From Bagarius yarrelli (taxonomy: Eukaryota > Chordata > Actinopteri > Siluriformes > Sisoridae): a stretch of 64,000 nt of DNA. Shown one piece after another: positions 34,237-46,219 of this stretch (within the stretch, counting starts at the first letter, position 1; each line of letters opens with the position of its first letter). The translations under genes and the position numbers were made by a program. The notes below the pieces were generated by a model that was not told the origin of the DNA, made no database searches, and was given only the letters and a program-made list of their open reading frames with translations. Where the stretch lies: the NCBI GenBank assembly GCA_005784505.1, contig VCAZ01000179.1, positions 404,197 through 468,196 on the forward strand. The letters are read 5' to 3'.

Positions 34237-36255
34237 CAACTATTCTATTCTATTTCTCTTCTATTCTATTCTATTCTATTCTATTCTATTCTATCTAAGT
34301 TCTATCTATTCTATTCTATTCTATTCTATTCCTATTCTATTCTTTAAGTGTTCTATTCTATTCTATTCTATTCTATTCTATTCTATTCTGTTCTATTCTG
34401 TTCTATTCTATTCTATTCTATTCTTTAAGTTATATCTATTCTATCTATTCTATTCTATTCTATTCTATTCTATTCTATTCTATTCTATTCTATTCTATTC
34501 TATTCTATTCTAGTTCTATTCTATTCATTCTTTTCTATTCTATTCTGGTTCTATTCTGCATTCTTCTATTCTATTCTTTAAGTGTTCTATTCTATTCTAT
34601 CTTCTATTCTATTCTGTTCAATTCTATTCTATTCTGTTCAATCTATTCTATTCTATTCTGTTCTAATTCTATTCTATTCTATTCTATTTCTATTGTATTC
34701 TATTCTGTTCAATTCTTATTCTATTCTATTCTATTCTTTCAATTCTATTCTCTTCTATTCTTTAAGTGTTCTATTGTATCTCTATTCTATTCTTCTATCT
34801 GTTCTTTTTAAGTGTTCTATTCTATGTCTGTTCTGTTAAGTTCTTTAAGTGTTCTATTCTATTCTATTCTATTCTGTTCTTTAAGTGTTCTCTATTCTAT
34901 TCTATTCTATTCTGTTCTGTTCTATTATTCTATTCTGTTCTGTTCTTTAAGTGTTCTATTCTATTCTATTCTCTATCTATTCTATTCTATTCGTGTTCTT
35001 TAAGTGTTCTATTCTATTCTATTCTATTCTTTCTATTCTATTCTGTTCTTTCATGTTCTAATTCTAATTTCTATTCTTTAAGTGTTCTATTCTATTCTAT
35101 TTATTCTATTCTTCTATTCTAATTTGTTAAGTGTTCTATTCTATTCTATTCTATTAAGTGTTCTATTCTATTCTTCTATTCTATTCTATTCTATTCTTTA
35201 AGTTTCTATTCTATTCTGTTAGTGTTCTATCTATTCTATTCTTCTATTCTTTAGGCTTTAAGTGTTCTATTCTATTCTATTCTATTCTTTAAGTGTTCTA
35301 TTCTATTATCTAAGTTGTCTATTCTATTCTATTCTCTATTCTTTAAGTGTTTCTATTCTAGTTATTCTATTCTATCTATTCTTTAATTGTGCTTTCTATT
35401 TTCTAGTGTTCTATTCTATTCTATTCTTACGTGTTCTATTCTATTCTATTCTTTATTTAAGTGTTTTTATTCTATTCTATTCTTATTCTATTCTATTCTT
35501 TTAGTATTCTATTATTCTTTTTTTATTCTATTCTTTAAGTGTTCTATTTCTATTTTATTCTATTCTTTAAGTGTTCTATTCTATTTTATTCTATTCTTTA
35601 ACTGTTCTATTCTTTTCTATTCTATTCTATTCTATTCTATTTCTTTTAAGTGGTTCTATTCTATTCTATTTTATTCTATTATATTCTTTTCATATTTTAT
35701 TCTATTATGTTTCTGTTCTATTCTGTTCAATTTTCTAAGTATTTTATTCTATTCTAAACTATGGGTGTTCTATTTTATTGGTGTTCTATTTTATTAGTGT
35801 TCTATTCTATTCTATTCTTCTAGTGTTATACTCTATTTGTGTTCTATTCTATTGGTATTTTATTCTATTCTGTTCTATTCTATTCTATTCTTTTAGTGTT
35901 TTTACTCTATTAGTGTTCTATTCTATTCTTTTATTATTCTATTCTATTCTATTCTATTCTTTTAGTGTTTTACTCTATTAGTGTTCTATTCTATTCTATT
36001 TTATTCTATTCTATTCTATTCTATTCTATTCTATTCTATTAGTGTTTTATTTATTAGTATTCTATTCTCTTCTATTCTATTCTATTCTTTTAGTGTTTTA
36101 CTGTTTAGTATCTATAGTGTTTCTATTCTATTCTTTTATTATTCTATTCTATTCTATTCTAATCTAATCTACTTTACTCTATTCTATTCTATTTTAAACT
36201 ATTAGTTTTCTATTTTATTAGTGTTCTATTCTGTTCTGTTCTATTCTGTTCTAAA
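34236..36255. repeat. 2-kb (TTCTA)n satellite with TTTAAGTG spacers
   Basis: TTCTA pentamers interrupted every 20-60 bases by TTTAAGTG (later TTTTAGTG). Open frames of F-Y-S-I are low-complexity artefacts. Confidence 0.95.
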
Positions 36256-36709
36256 CTATTAGTTTTCGACTAGTGTTCTCTCCGTGACCCTTTTGACATT
36301 CATACACTAGACACTATATAAGACTGTGTAAATGCTTAGCGTGTGGTACGTCATTTAACTGTTTAACTCTGGAGGATCTCCTGAGCTGAGATATGCAAAG
36401 ATAGAATTTCACTGTGCTGTAATGTATATATGATAAAAATCCATAGTAAGCATAGTTTGCATTAAATAATTATAAAAGAAATGAATACTTACTATTTAGT
36501 ATAACATGCAAATTTAAGGTTCCTGCACACACAGGAGTTTTCTACTATTAGATTTGGTTATAATAATATTTTCTCCACAGTTTGAGCTTACTTTGTTACA
36601 CAGACACGAAAAAGACGTTTATTGTAGATGTCTTAAAAATGTTATAGACCTAATTATTTCCTTTACTAATATTAAAACCACACACTTAAAATTAACTCTT
36701 ATTTTTTTT

Positions 36710-36880
36710 TTTAAGATTAGTGCAGAACGGAAGATTGTGCACCACCGGTTCGATTCCCAGCACCACCAACCTGCCACTCCTTGGCACATGAGAAAGGTTC
36801 TTAACCCTTAACTGATCAAGTGTAATAAATGTAAAAAATGTAATAAATGTGAGTGAAGGCCGCTGCCAAAATGCCAGAAA
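36710..36880 (+). mobile_element. tRNA-SINE fragment, 5' truncated
   Basis: 'CACCGGTTCGATTCCCAGC' B box, 'AACCTGCCACTCCTTGGCAC' core, 'AACCCTTAACTGATCAAGTG' tail; the A box is absent. Confidence 0.65.
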
Positions 36881-37547
36881 AGACCTTATATGAATTAGCC
36901 TCTCACACACACACAGAACATCATTTTGATCATGTTGCTGATTTGGGTCCAAAGCATAAATATATCGATATCTGCACTCCATCGACTGAACCCCATGTGT
37001 CTACAGTGTCACACAGGCTCCAGTGTTTGATGTGTGTCGATGGCTTGTGCTTATAGCTAAAAGGCTACACGCTTATAGATGAAATAAAAAAAAAAGTAAA
37101 ACAAAGTTGCAAAAAATGTGTTTTTTTTCTTCGCGGTAGTTTTTTTATTTATTCTTTTTTGTTTGAATCCATCTATTAGTAATTTTATATGAAATCAGCC
37201 TTTAGAATTCATGCTGCTTATACATCGAAACACTTTGCATTAGAGAAAAGACCCTCAGTGGTTTCCATAGCGACAGAATGTGCTGATTCGGGGCTTCACT
37301 GTAATCCAGGAGGAAGAGAGCACGACTGTATTTTTAGCCTGTGTTATTTCCAGAAGCAAGCAGCTGATGTCACTATGGATAGAGAGAAAATTCCCGTCCT
37401 GAGCTGCCTTGCGTGTCAAAAAACAGCTTTTTTAGCATAGAATCCCTGAGGGTTTCAATGGCGGGGTACTGGAACGAGTTTAACCTGCTTTTCCTCGCTG
37501 AGATGTGAGCACAACGTGAGCTTCTCTGACACTCCTGCTCCTCTGTA
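36881..37547. other. Upstream region of the first sfxn1 coding exon
   Basis: No recognised gene. It ends in 'CTCCTGCTCCTCTGTAG' at 37547, a credible splice acceptor 6 bp before the ATG. The sfxn1 transcript therefore probably has a non-coding first exon further upstream that I could not place. Confidence 0.45.
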
Positions 37548-37553
37548 GACAGA

Positions 37554-40500
37554 ATGGCGGCCGAACTCTCCACCTCGATAAACATCAAAGAGCCGCGCTG
37601 GGATCAGGGAACCTTTATGGGCAGGGCCAAACATTTCTTTACCGTCACGGATCCACGCAACGTCCTGCTGTCTAACGAGCAGCTCGAGAAAGCACGCCAA
37701 ATCATCCAAGATTACAGGTACCCCTGTGTGTAACAAACAATTGCTACAACTCCAATTTTTAAGGTGTAGGTATTTCCTCCAGGCAGTGCTGACTCAAGCC
37801 GTTAGCAGGCCCTAAACAGTATTTTATTTGGGGGCCCCTTGCTACCGCCAATATGACAAGGTATTGTGAATCCTTGATTATTCACACACTATAACTCGAA
37901 CACCCATTATTAATTTTAAAAGCGATGTCAATTTTGTATACTTTTGGGAGCCCCCTGGTGGCCACAGGGACCTAAGCAGCCGCTTAGTTTGCCTATGCCT
38001 TGTGCCAGCTCTGCCTGAAAAAAGGAATAGAAAAGAATAGAAAAAAGGACTTTTTTTGATTCAATTTTGATACAGACAAAAAATATTGCATTATTATATT
38101 TTAAGTTCATATTTGTACAAATAATTCCTTTCTTTGAAAAATTTACTTCTTTTATATTTTGCCTTTTCTGTCCACCCTTTCTCCCAGACAAGGTGTCGTG
38201 ACACCTGGACTGACAGAAGATGAGCTCTGGAGAGCCAAATACATTTTCGACTCTGCGTTCCATCCAGACACTGGGGAGAAGATGCTGCTGATTGGCCGCA
38301 TGTCCGCTCAGGTTCCCATGAACATGACTATCACTGGCTGCATGATGACCTTCTACAGGTGAGTAAAACTAGGAGAAAGGACGACGATTAAAAAAATCAC
38401 TCTAAAAATCCCATGTGGTCCTATATAGTCCATCATAGTCTTGCATAGCTAAACCTGCAGACTGACGGCAGATAGGCTTGATCTCTTTGAGGTTTGTTTT
38501 TATCAAGATGGTGTCTGACTGACATGAAAAGTTTGTTTTGTTTTAGCAGCATGTTTAAGGTTTGCCCCCACAAGCAGTTCAATGTTAAATTCAAATGTGA
38601 CCATCTTAGTGTGAATTATCAGACACGTCACTGACTTCTTTTTTCCTTTCACAGCTGTTCTCTTCACGTGTTGCCACAGCAAATCATCTCCTGCCACCCA
38701 GCCCTGTCCTTTATATCCTCTTTACCATCACCTTACTAGCTTTATGTCCTCATTTATCACATATATATCCCTTCTCTTTGGTCTTTCTCTTTGCCTTCTG
38801 CCTGCAGCTCCATGTCCAACATCCTGCTACTGATATTTCCACTATCCCTCCTCTGCACATGTCCAATTCATCTCAATCTGTTTTCTGTTTCTCTGACTTT
38901 TAACATGATCCGTCCCTCTGATATGTTCGTTCCTGATCCTGTCCATTCTTGTCACTCCCAAAGAGAACCTCAACGTCTTTAGCTCTGCTACTCTCTTACT
39001 CTGTCTCCTGTTTCTTTCTTCTTCCTCACTGTCACTGTCTCTACACCTTTCTCTTGATTCTTGCTGATATACTGTAATGTCACTTCACATCACTCCTGAC
39101 ACGTTTTCTCTACCCGTTCCAACCAGCACGCCTCTTTCCTTCTTTACCTCTTTTTTGCATAATTTGTTGCTTTGCGCTGTTGACTCCAAGTACTTAAACT
39201 CCTGTACCTTCTTCACGTCTTCTCCCTGTAATCTTACTGTTCCACTTCCCTTCCTTTCATTCATACAAGTCTGTTCTGCTGTCTTGCTATGTCTGAATTT
39301 TATTCCTCTTCTCTTCAGATCAAACCTCCAACTCTCCAGGTTGTTCTCCACCTGCACCTTGCTCTCACTACACAATATCATCTGTAAACATCAGTCCTGT
39401 CTGGCCTCCTCTGTCAACTAATCCATTACCATGACAAACAAGAAGGGGCTCAAAACCGATCCCTGATGCAGTCCTACCTATGTTAACCCCCTTTGTCTGA
39501 CCTACTGCACATCTCACTACTGTCATGCACTTCTCATTCATGTTCTGCACCAATCTGACATGCTTCTTCTCTGCTACGCTTGTCTGCCTCGTTCAATACT
39601 TGACAATTTGCATGATTCTAGTTGGCAATGCTTTACGCCGGATGCCCTTCCTGACGCAACCCTCTCTTTTTTTTTTGGGCTTGGCACAGAAGTTTGGAAT
39701 GTGACTTTCGTAGCTACATTGCTGACATGATGCCAACCCCTGTATAATATTTGGAATGTTGACCTACAGCCAATGAGAAAGCAAGATACAGTGCAGATTT
39801 GCCCTGTTGCTGCTAATCAGTGCACACAACAATTGTATCGCAAACCTGTTACGGGCTAACGGCTACCATTTGAATACCATTTTTAGTCACACGTGAAAGA
39901 ACTCATTATTCCCATAAGCGTTTAGTTGTGAAAACATAGTTTGCCAAGTTATCGATGATAATCAGTGTAAAACCTTCTGTTTCCGATTTATTGTGCAATG
40001 TGAACACAGCAGCAACTGAATGTTACTCCAGATAGTTCTGCAGTGTAAAAAACAGTGGTGATCAGACGAATTTCAATATCGTGCAGTGTAAACTCGGCAT
40101 AAGATGCTATTTTGGCCAATAAAAGTTTCCATGGAGTTCAGACCTTCTGTTATTAGTGAGTGTGTATATAGGTTATATTGAGTCATATGTTATATTGTTA
40201 TATTATTCGTATATGGATATACATATATATATTTTTGTTTTAAACACCAGGACGACCCCAGCAGTGCTGTTCTGGCAGTGGATCAATCAGTCCTTCAATG
40301 CTATAGTCAACTACACCAACCGCAGTGGTGACGCTCCTATTACAGTAAAGTGAGCGACTGTTTGGTTTAATCCTGTCAACATACTGTGTCTTTAAGATAC
40401 TTTCAACATCACTTATAAATCCTCTACCCTCCTGTGTTCAGTCAGCTCGGCACAGCGTACGTTTCGGCCACCACAGGCGCCGTGGCCACGGCTTTAGGAC

Positions 40501-43500
40501 TCAACTCACTGGCGAAGGTGAGATGCATGAAATTGAGATGCATGTTGCAGTGTTTTTCTTCTTCTTTTCTTTCTTTCTTTCTTTCTTTCTTTCCCTATTT
40601 TATTATTAACTTGATTTATTCCTTCTTTGTTCCTTTCTTTTATTCTGTCTTTTTTTCTTTCCTTTTTTTCTTTTTTTCGTTCTTTCATTTTTTTTTTTTT
40701 TTTTCGTCTTTCGTTCTTTCTTTCTTTCTTTCTTTCTTTTGTTTTTTCCCCCAATTTTTCTTCTTTCTTTCTTTCTTTCTTTCTTTTTTTCGTTTTTCTT
40801 TTTTTCTTTTTCTCTCTTTTTTCCACGCATGTTGCAATGTTTTTGTGTGTTGCAATAAAATTGCAGGATTAAGTGAAATTTGCACCACATCAAAGAATCT
40901 CCACACACGTCTTAGCAAAAACGTGTGAAAGAAAGAGAAGGCGTCTCCTTCTTTCCAAAGCGTTCAGGCACTTGCGCCTGGAGGCGTCTGTCTTTATTAA
41001 GCAACCATCAGCTGCGCATTTTTTTACAAGGAAATTCGATCATTGGCTTTCCACCACCAAAAACCACCAGAAAAAAAATAAAAACACGGGACACCTGGAC
41101 AACTAGAGGTTCAAAGCCTATTTCAGAGTGTTATGTATAGAATTTCTATTTCAGACGGGAAAGGTGAGAAAGTGGATTAGTTTCTTGTCACATGAGCCAT
41201 GGTGTGCTTGCGGCATTCTAAAAAGTTAAGATATTTTTATCTAGCTGTTGCGCAGGCGCTAAAAAAAAAAAAAAAAAGAGTCGATTTGCGCTTCTTCTTT
41301 AAAAATAAAAAAAAAAATTAGGCGTGCAAAATTTGCAATGTGTGAATGCCCCTAAAACAGTCTAGCGCCGCTTTAGTGAAGAACATCAGGGGTGTGCTTT
41401 TTACACTCTCTTATTAGCAATGATTTTTGTTGATAAATGTTAGACATCAGTGTCATTCATACCTGCAGCAACTTTAAAATAAAAAGCAAAAAAGTTTGCA
41501 AAAAACAATTGCAACGATTGGATAAATTAAACTGCAATAATAACTTGCGATAATAGTTTAACATTTACAGCATTTGGCAGAAACCCTTACCGCGAGCGAC
41601 TTACATTATTCTCTGTTATACAACTGAGCAATTGGGGGTTAAGGGTTTTGCTCAGGGGCTCAACAGTGGTAGCTTGGTGGTGCTGGAAATCGAATCCCGG
41701 TACTCCAGGTGGTAGTCCGATGCCCTAACCATCATGCTACCAGTTAAGATTGCGACATTGTGAAATCTTGGAAGGACTGATATATGTGAGTGTTAGCAGA
41801 ACAATGAATTAGCAGGCTGCGTTAGTGAACAGGAGCACCTGCATACCATGTCTGTTTGCTGATATTTTACCTTAGGCAGAGATGCAAATACAGATTAAAT
41901 AATTAAATGAATGCCCCAGGAAGGCTAAGGCTGTGAAGGCAGAAAGTGGTAGCACAGGACGTCTGCCTAATGCTGAAAATGTTATTACTTTTATAAAAAC
42001 AGTGCATCTGCAAGATTTTTTTTTTTTAGCTAAGCTACTAAAGCTGAACTAGCAATAAAAAGCTAAACCTGAAAATGAACACTAGCACAGCAGCTAAAAT
42101 GGGAAGTAAAAAAGTATAAACCTGAACATCTGGACTAATAAATAAACAATAACATTTATGCTAACATTTATTCATTCATTCATCTTCTATATACGCTTAT
42201 TCCCTAATTCGGGGTCACAGGGATCTGCTGGAGTCTATCCCAGCTGTCTCTGAAAGGGTGAAAGGCCGGAGGGGGACACCCTGGACAGGTCGCCAGTCCA
42301 TCACAGGGCCACACACACTCACACTCACTCCTATGGCCAATTTTGAATCACTGAACAATCTAACATACATGTTTTTGGACTGTGGGAGGAAACCGGAGAA
42401 CCCGGAGTAAACCCACACAAGCACCGGGAGAACATGCAAACTCCACACAGAAAAACCCCTGCCCGGGAATCGAACCCAGGACCTTCTTGCCATTTCTACT
42501 AACAGCTAAAGGAAATATAGTCCCTATCAGTATATACTCTAACACGAATAAACAAGAACAAATAAAACAAAATACGAAAGAAAACTTGTGAACACTAGCA
42601 AAGTGAGCGAAAGCAAAACTAACAAAATAAACACTTAACATTGTGAGTGAAAGCTGTTTGTGATGGAATATGAATTAAACCAAATGCTAACTTAATTAGC
42701 AAGTGTGGGCTACGTTAAATAGCACAGCAAACTGTAAAACATTGTGTAGTTGCGTACGATTATGTTTCCTCTGCCGTGCTGTTGTGTTTCTTTCTGTCAT
42801 GGAGACATAGCTGTCAATCACTCTTATAAGAATATTAGGCCACACCCACTTCAGTTTTTTTTATTCAGTTTTGAGTGTTTTTGATTTTTATATCATTTTT
42901 TTATTTGTATGATGAATGAATGTCTAATATATTGAATCTTTAATTTATTTTTTTTACCTCAGCACGTGTCCCCACTCATAGGACGGTTTGTACCGTTTGC
43001 CGCCGTAGCCGCAGCGAACTGTATCAACATTCCTCTGATGAGGCAAAGGTAAAAACGTAGTGTGTGTAAAGTGTGACTGTTAAAGCAACAGACAGTCAGA
43101 TGATAACGAGTCACAAGTGTGTGCTGTGTGTCACTCTTAGAGAGTTGAAGCACGGAATCCCTGTGCTGGACGAGAACGGAAATCGATTAGGGGAGTCCTC
43201 GAAAGCGGCCCAGCAGGCCATCTCCCAGGTGGTGATCTCCAGAATCCTCATGGCTTCTCCTGGCATGGGTACAGCCCAGTTTCTAACTTTTTCAGAAGAT
43301 CTGTTCAGTTCCTAAAACCCAAGAATAAAAATTTATAATTAAATAATAAATAGTTCTTAAATTGTTGGCTCATTGTGTAAGTTAAAGTATTTTAGTACAC
43401 ATTATAATGGTCCTGATATATGTGATGAACTGAAGCATAGTATAAAATTACATATTTTTCTGTATTTTAAAAATGATGTGTGTATTTTCTTATTATTTTA

Positions 43501-45593
43501 TTTATTTATTTTATTTTTTTTAAATACACTTGCTTTGTTTGTTTCTTTTCTTATCCTTTTCCTTTTTTTCCTTCCTTTTTTCTTTCTTTATTATTAACCT
43601 TTATTCATTTTTTGTTCCTTTCTGTCTTTTTTTTTCTTTTTTCGTTCATTAATTTTTTTCATCTTTCATTCTTTTCTTTTCTTTTGTTTTTTTCCTCATT
43701 TTTCTTCTTTCTTCTTTTCTTTCTTTCTTTCTTTCTTTGATTTTCTTTCTTTTGTTTTTTTTTATATTTTTTTCTGTCTTTCTTTTGTTCTTTTTTTATG
43801 TCTTTTTTTTTCTTCTTCTTTCCTTCTTCCTTTCTTTTATTTTTTATTTTTCTTATTAAATTTAATTCTTTTTTTTTATTTTTACTTGTTTATCTATTCA
43901 TTTATCTATCTATCTATCTATCTATCTATTTATTTATTTATTTATTGCCAGCAATTCCACCGTTTTTAATGAACTCCCTGGAAAAGAAAGCATTCCTGAA
44001 GGTACGTCTTCTGCTTTATTTATTTTATAGCCCCTTTACCCTTTATGACCGATCAGATTTTTTGTGTGGGTTTGATCTGAGCATGCTCAGTCTTCACTTC
44101 CCAGCACATACATTACCCTCATACTACAGACTCTATAGCCGCTGCACCCTGGTGGCTGGTTTGATTATGTGTCCCTGGTTCTTTTAGAGGTTCCCGTGGA
44201 TGAGTGCACCCATTCAGGTCGTCCTGGTGGGATTCTGGTGAGTTGCTGGAGAAGAATCAGCAGTGTATTAAACAGCTATTTATAGCTTTTGCCTGAGGTT
44301 TCGGACCTATGTGACCTCTGTGAATGTTTTTTTTCCTGCTCAGCTTGGTATTCGCCACCCCGCTGTGCTGTGCGCTGTTCCCACAGAAAAGGTGAGAGAA
44401 TAAAAGCTGCTTTTTGTTTTTAAATCATCCTAATTTCCAATTTAACATTTAAGTTTCACAATAAAAGCCTTCTGACAAAAAAACTTTTTTTTTATTATGA
44501 AAGGTTTGCACATACTGTCCCTTCCTGAATGCTTCCATTAGATAAAAAATGGTAATTTATATATAAATCTCAGTTTAAAAAAATTCAAATTTTAATATCA
44601 AATTTATAAAGCGTTAAAAATTTAAAGTATTAACAGATTTTTAATCATAGCACAATTTTTCTTTATTATATTTGATTATGATATATTAGATTAACCATTA
44701 AATAACATTTTATATTGTTTAAATTTAAGAATTATGCAACCAATAGAATCAGGTCACCTGACCACACATACATATGTGTTTTTTTAACATCCTATTCTTA
44801 TAAATATATTCTTCAAAATATATTTTTATAAATATGAATGCAAATGTCTTTATTTGTCACATAGACTTTACAGCTGAGTGTTTACATATCCTATCTTAGT
44901 AAGTTGGGGTCAGAGCACAGGCTCAGCTATGATGCAGTAGGAAGGGTTAAGTGTCTTGCTCAAGGACCCAACAGTGGCTGACTGGTGGCAGTGGGGCTTA
45001 ATCCCGGGTCTTAGAATCAACAGTTTAACCATTCGAGCCACCACTGCCCCAGATTTAGTCTTATTTTTACTCCCATAGTAACCTCCAGACGTCTAAAATG
45101 GTTTCTCATTAGATTGTGTCACGTGACTGTGTGGATTTGTGTTTATTTAGTGTATAGTATTAGTGAGATCAGACACTGATGTTAAAGGGGAGGACATCTG
45201 GGGTTCAGTCGGTGTTCCAGCTCATCCCAAAGGTGTTTAATGTTAAGGGTTGAGTCAGATTCAGGGATCTCTGCAGAACATGAGAGTTTTTTCTACTCCA
45301 ATCAGAACACAGCATGGAGATCAGGGGTTTTGTGCACAGAGACATTGTCATGTCATGTCGGAAAGGAATAATATGATTCTACAAACTCCACCATTTTAGT
45401 GAATGGAAATAGTTTGGGAAAGAGACACTTATGTGAGATTCTTGTTATCGTGTCTACAAAGATTAAATTGCTCTGTGTGCGTGTGTGTGTATTTAGCTCT
45501 ATGGCCGTGAGCCGCCTTGAGCCCGAGCTGCAGGAGAAGATTCGCTCCAGTCACCCAGGAGTGGAGAGAGTTTACTTCAACAAGGGATTATGA
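37554..45593 (+). CDS. sfxn1: Sideroflexin-1, mitochondrial serine carrier, 10 coding exons
   Basis: Coding exons: 37554-37717, 38188-38358, 40251-40349, 40442-40517, 42963-43048, 43141-43268, 43952-44001, 44188-44237, 44344-44391, 45497-45593. They sum to 969 bases, 322 residues plus stop, the same length as human SFXN1. Hallmarks in order: 'INIKEPRWDQGTFMGRAKHF' (residues about 9-28), 'HPDTGEK', 'GRMSAQVPMNMTITGCMMTF', 'TTPAVLFWQWINQSFNA', 'TAYVSATTGAVATALGL', 'GRFVPFAAVAAANCINIPLM', 'MSAPIQVVLVGF', 'ATPLCCALFPQ' and the C-terminal 'YFNKGL'. TTPAVLFW and FPWMSAPIQ favour SFXN1 over SFXN3. The family sits in the mitochondrial inner membrane with about five hydrophobic segments, no cleaved presequence, and imports serine for one-carbon metabolism. 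No frame break is seen. The last acceptor follows a TG tract. Confidence 0.96.
37785..38015 (-). repeat. Reverse copy of the 25545 repeat, sfxn1 intron
   Basis: 'GCCAATATGACAAGG', 'CCTGGTGGCCACAGGGACC' and 'TAAGCAGCCGCTTAG' match the complement of phrases at 25570-25900. Confidence 0.55.
38700..39670 (-). mobile_element. Non-LTR retrotransposon reverse-transcriptase fragment
   Basis: On the minus strand from 39553 down: 'NEKCMTVVRCAVGQT', then a damaged region ending 'FTDDIV' (the FADD-box of reverse transcriptase, here TDD), and 'CSESKVQVENNLESWR', 'RSKTAEQ', 'GSGTVRLQGEDVKKVQEFKY' at 39375-39150. Further down (38990-38700) thumb/connection remains are frameshifted. At 39620-39665 a reversed 'AGGGTTGCGTCAGGAAGGGC' motif of fish LINEs adjoins it. 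Several frame breaks make it dead. It is probably an RTE-like LINE; class not certain. Lies in sfxn1 between coding exons 2 and 3. Confidence 0.8.
39671..40250. other. sfxn1 intron sequence with weak repeat remains
   Basis: 'GCAGTGTAAA' words at 40040-40090 and 'CAGTGTAAAACC' at 39960 suggest decayed ends of the 7083-type DNA element. Nothing else is recognised. Confidence 0.35.
40556..40830. repeat. Polypyrimidine (TTTC)n tract
   Basis: TTTC-rich low-complexity sequence, 40 bp into the intron after sfxn1 coding exon 4. The open frames here are artefacts. Confidence 0.9.
40831..41555. other. sfxn1 intron stretch, nothing recognised
   Basis: AT-rich, with poly-A runs near 41260-41320; no gene or defined repeat. 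Confidence 0.45.
41560..41748 (-). mobile_element. tRNA-SINE copy, reverse strand
   Basis: 'CATTTGGCAGAAACCCTTAC' reversed tail, 'AAGGGTTTTGCTCAGGGGC' core, 'GGAAATCGAATCCC' complement of a good B box, 'CTAACCATCATGCTACCA' reversed A-box region. Confidence 0.75.
42165..42505 (+). mobile_element. Retroposon-like fish repeat, second full copy
   Basis: Same phrase order as 26591-26925: 'CGCTTATTCCCTAATTCGGG', 'CAGGTCGCCAGTCCATCAC', 'GTGGGAGGAAACCGGAGAAC', 'GGGAATCGAACCCAGGACC'. Preceded by a short ATTC run. Confidence 0.75.
42506..42962. other. sfxn1 intron end, nothing recognised
   Basis: AT-rich; ends in a T-rich acceptor at 42962. Confidence 0.45.
43490..43950. repeat. Long polypyrimidine tract before sfxn1 exon 7
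   Basis: About 460 bp of TTTC/TTTTTC-rich sequence ending in TCTA and TTTA repeats and the acceptor AG at 43951. It provides an unusually long pyrimidine stretch before a 50-bp exon. Confidence 0.85.
44845..45055 (-). mobile_element. tRNA-SINE with tail, reverse strand
   Basis: 'CTTTATTTGTCACATAGAC' and 'GTTGGGGTCAGAGCACAGG' (reversed tail), 'AGGACCCAACAGTGGC', 'GTGGGGCTTAATCCCGGG' (reversed B box), 'TTTAACCATTCGAGCCACC'. The same arrangement as 13380-13600. Confidence 0.7.
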
Positions 45594-46219
45594 GAAGAAA
45601 AAAAATCTTACCTCCTTCATACACGACCATTAAAACAAAAATCCTAGTTCATTATCGTGTTTTCACAACGTGCCAAAGTTTCGCTCCTCCGCTCCGTCTC
45701 CCCGGTCTGTCCTCGAAGACATCCCGACTCGTAAGATGTCGTTTTTAGTGACTAGTGTGTAATCAGGAGAATATTTTGATGGTGCAGTTCTGTGTTAGTG
45801 CTAGAAAAAAGACAGTGTGTCTGAAATGGTGCTCTTTCTAATTGGCTAGTTTTTATGTTTAAATCAGTGTTTGTTGATTACAGTGCAGTCTATCAGCACA
45901 CACACCTTACATCTGATTGGCTTTAAAATAAAACATCGCAATCATTCTAGCTTTAAATCCGGCTTCTGGGCATCGTAGCCTTTTTTATACATCATGTCTG
46001 GGACCAAAACTACTTTAAGTCACTAGTGTGACTCCAAAAATGGTTTAACACGTTTGAAACATGTGCTGTAATTAAGTTTATTGCCAAACCAAACCATTTC
46101 CATGTGCCATCTGTGATAAATGTGTTGCTGTGATTTTTCTGTTGTTGTATTTATTAATTAGTGTTTGCGTGAAATTGATATTGACTTTTAATTGCCAAAA
46201 AAAAAATAAATTACGCTTA
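45594..46219 (+). other. sfxn1 3' untranslated region with two polyadenylation signals
   Basis: Candidate AATAAA hexamers at 45927-45932 and 46205-46210. No other feature is recognised. Confidence 0.55.

Noticed and set aside
34205..36205. Open frames of F-Y-S-I-L repeats up to 136 codons
   Set aside because: Translation of the TTCTA pentamer satellite; no start context, splice logic or homologue.
38791..39421. + strand open frames of 63 and 114 codons in the sfxn1 intron
   Set aside because: They are the complement of the LINE reverse-transcriptase fragment on the minus strand.
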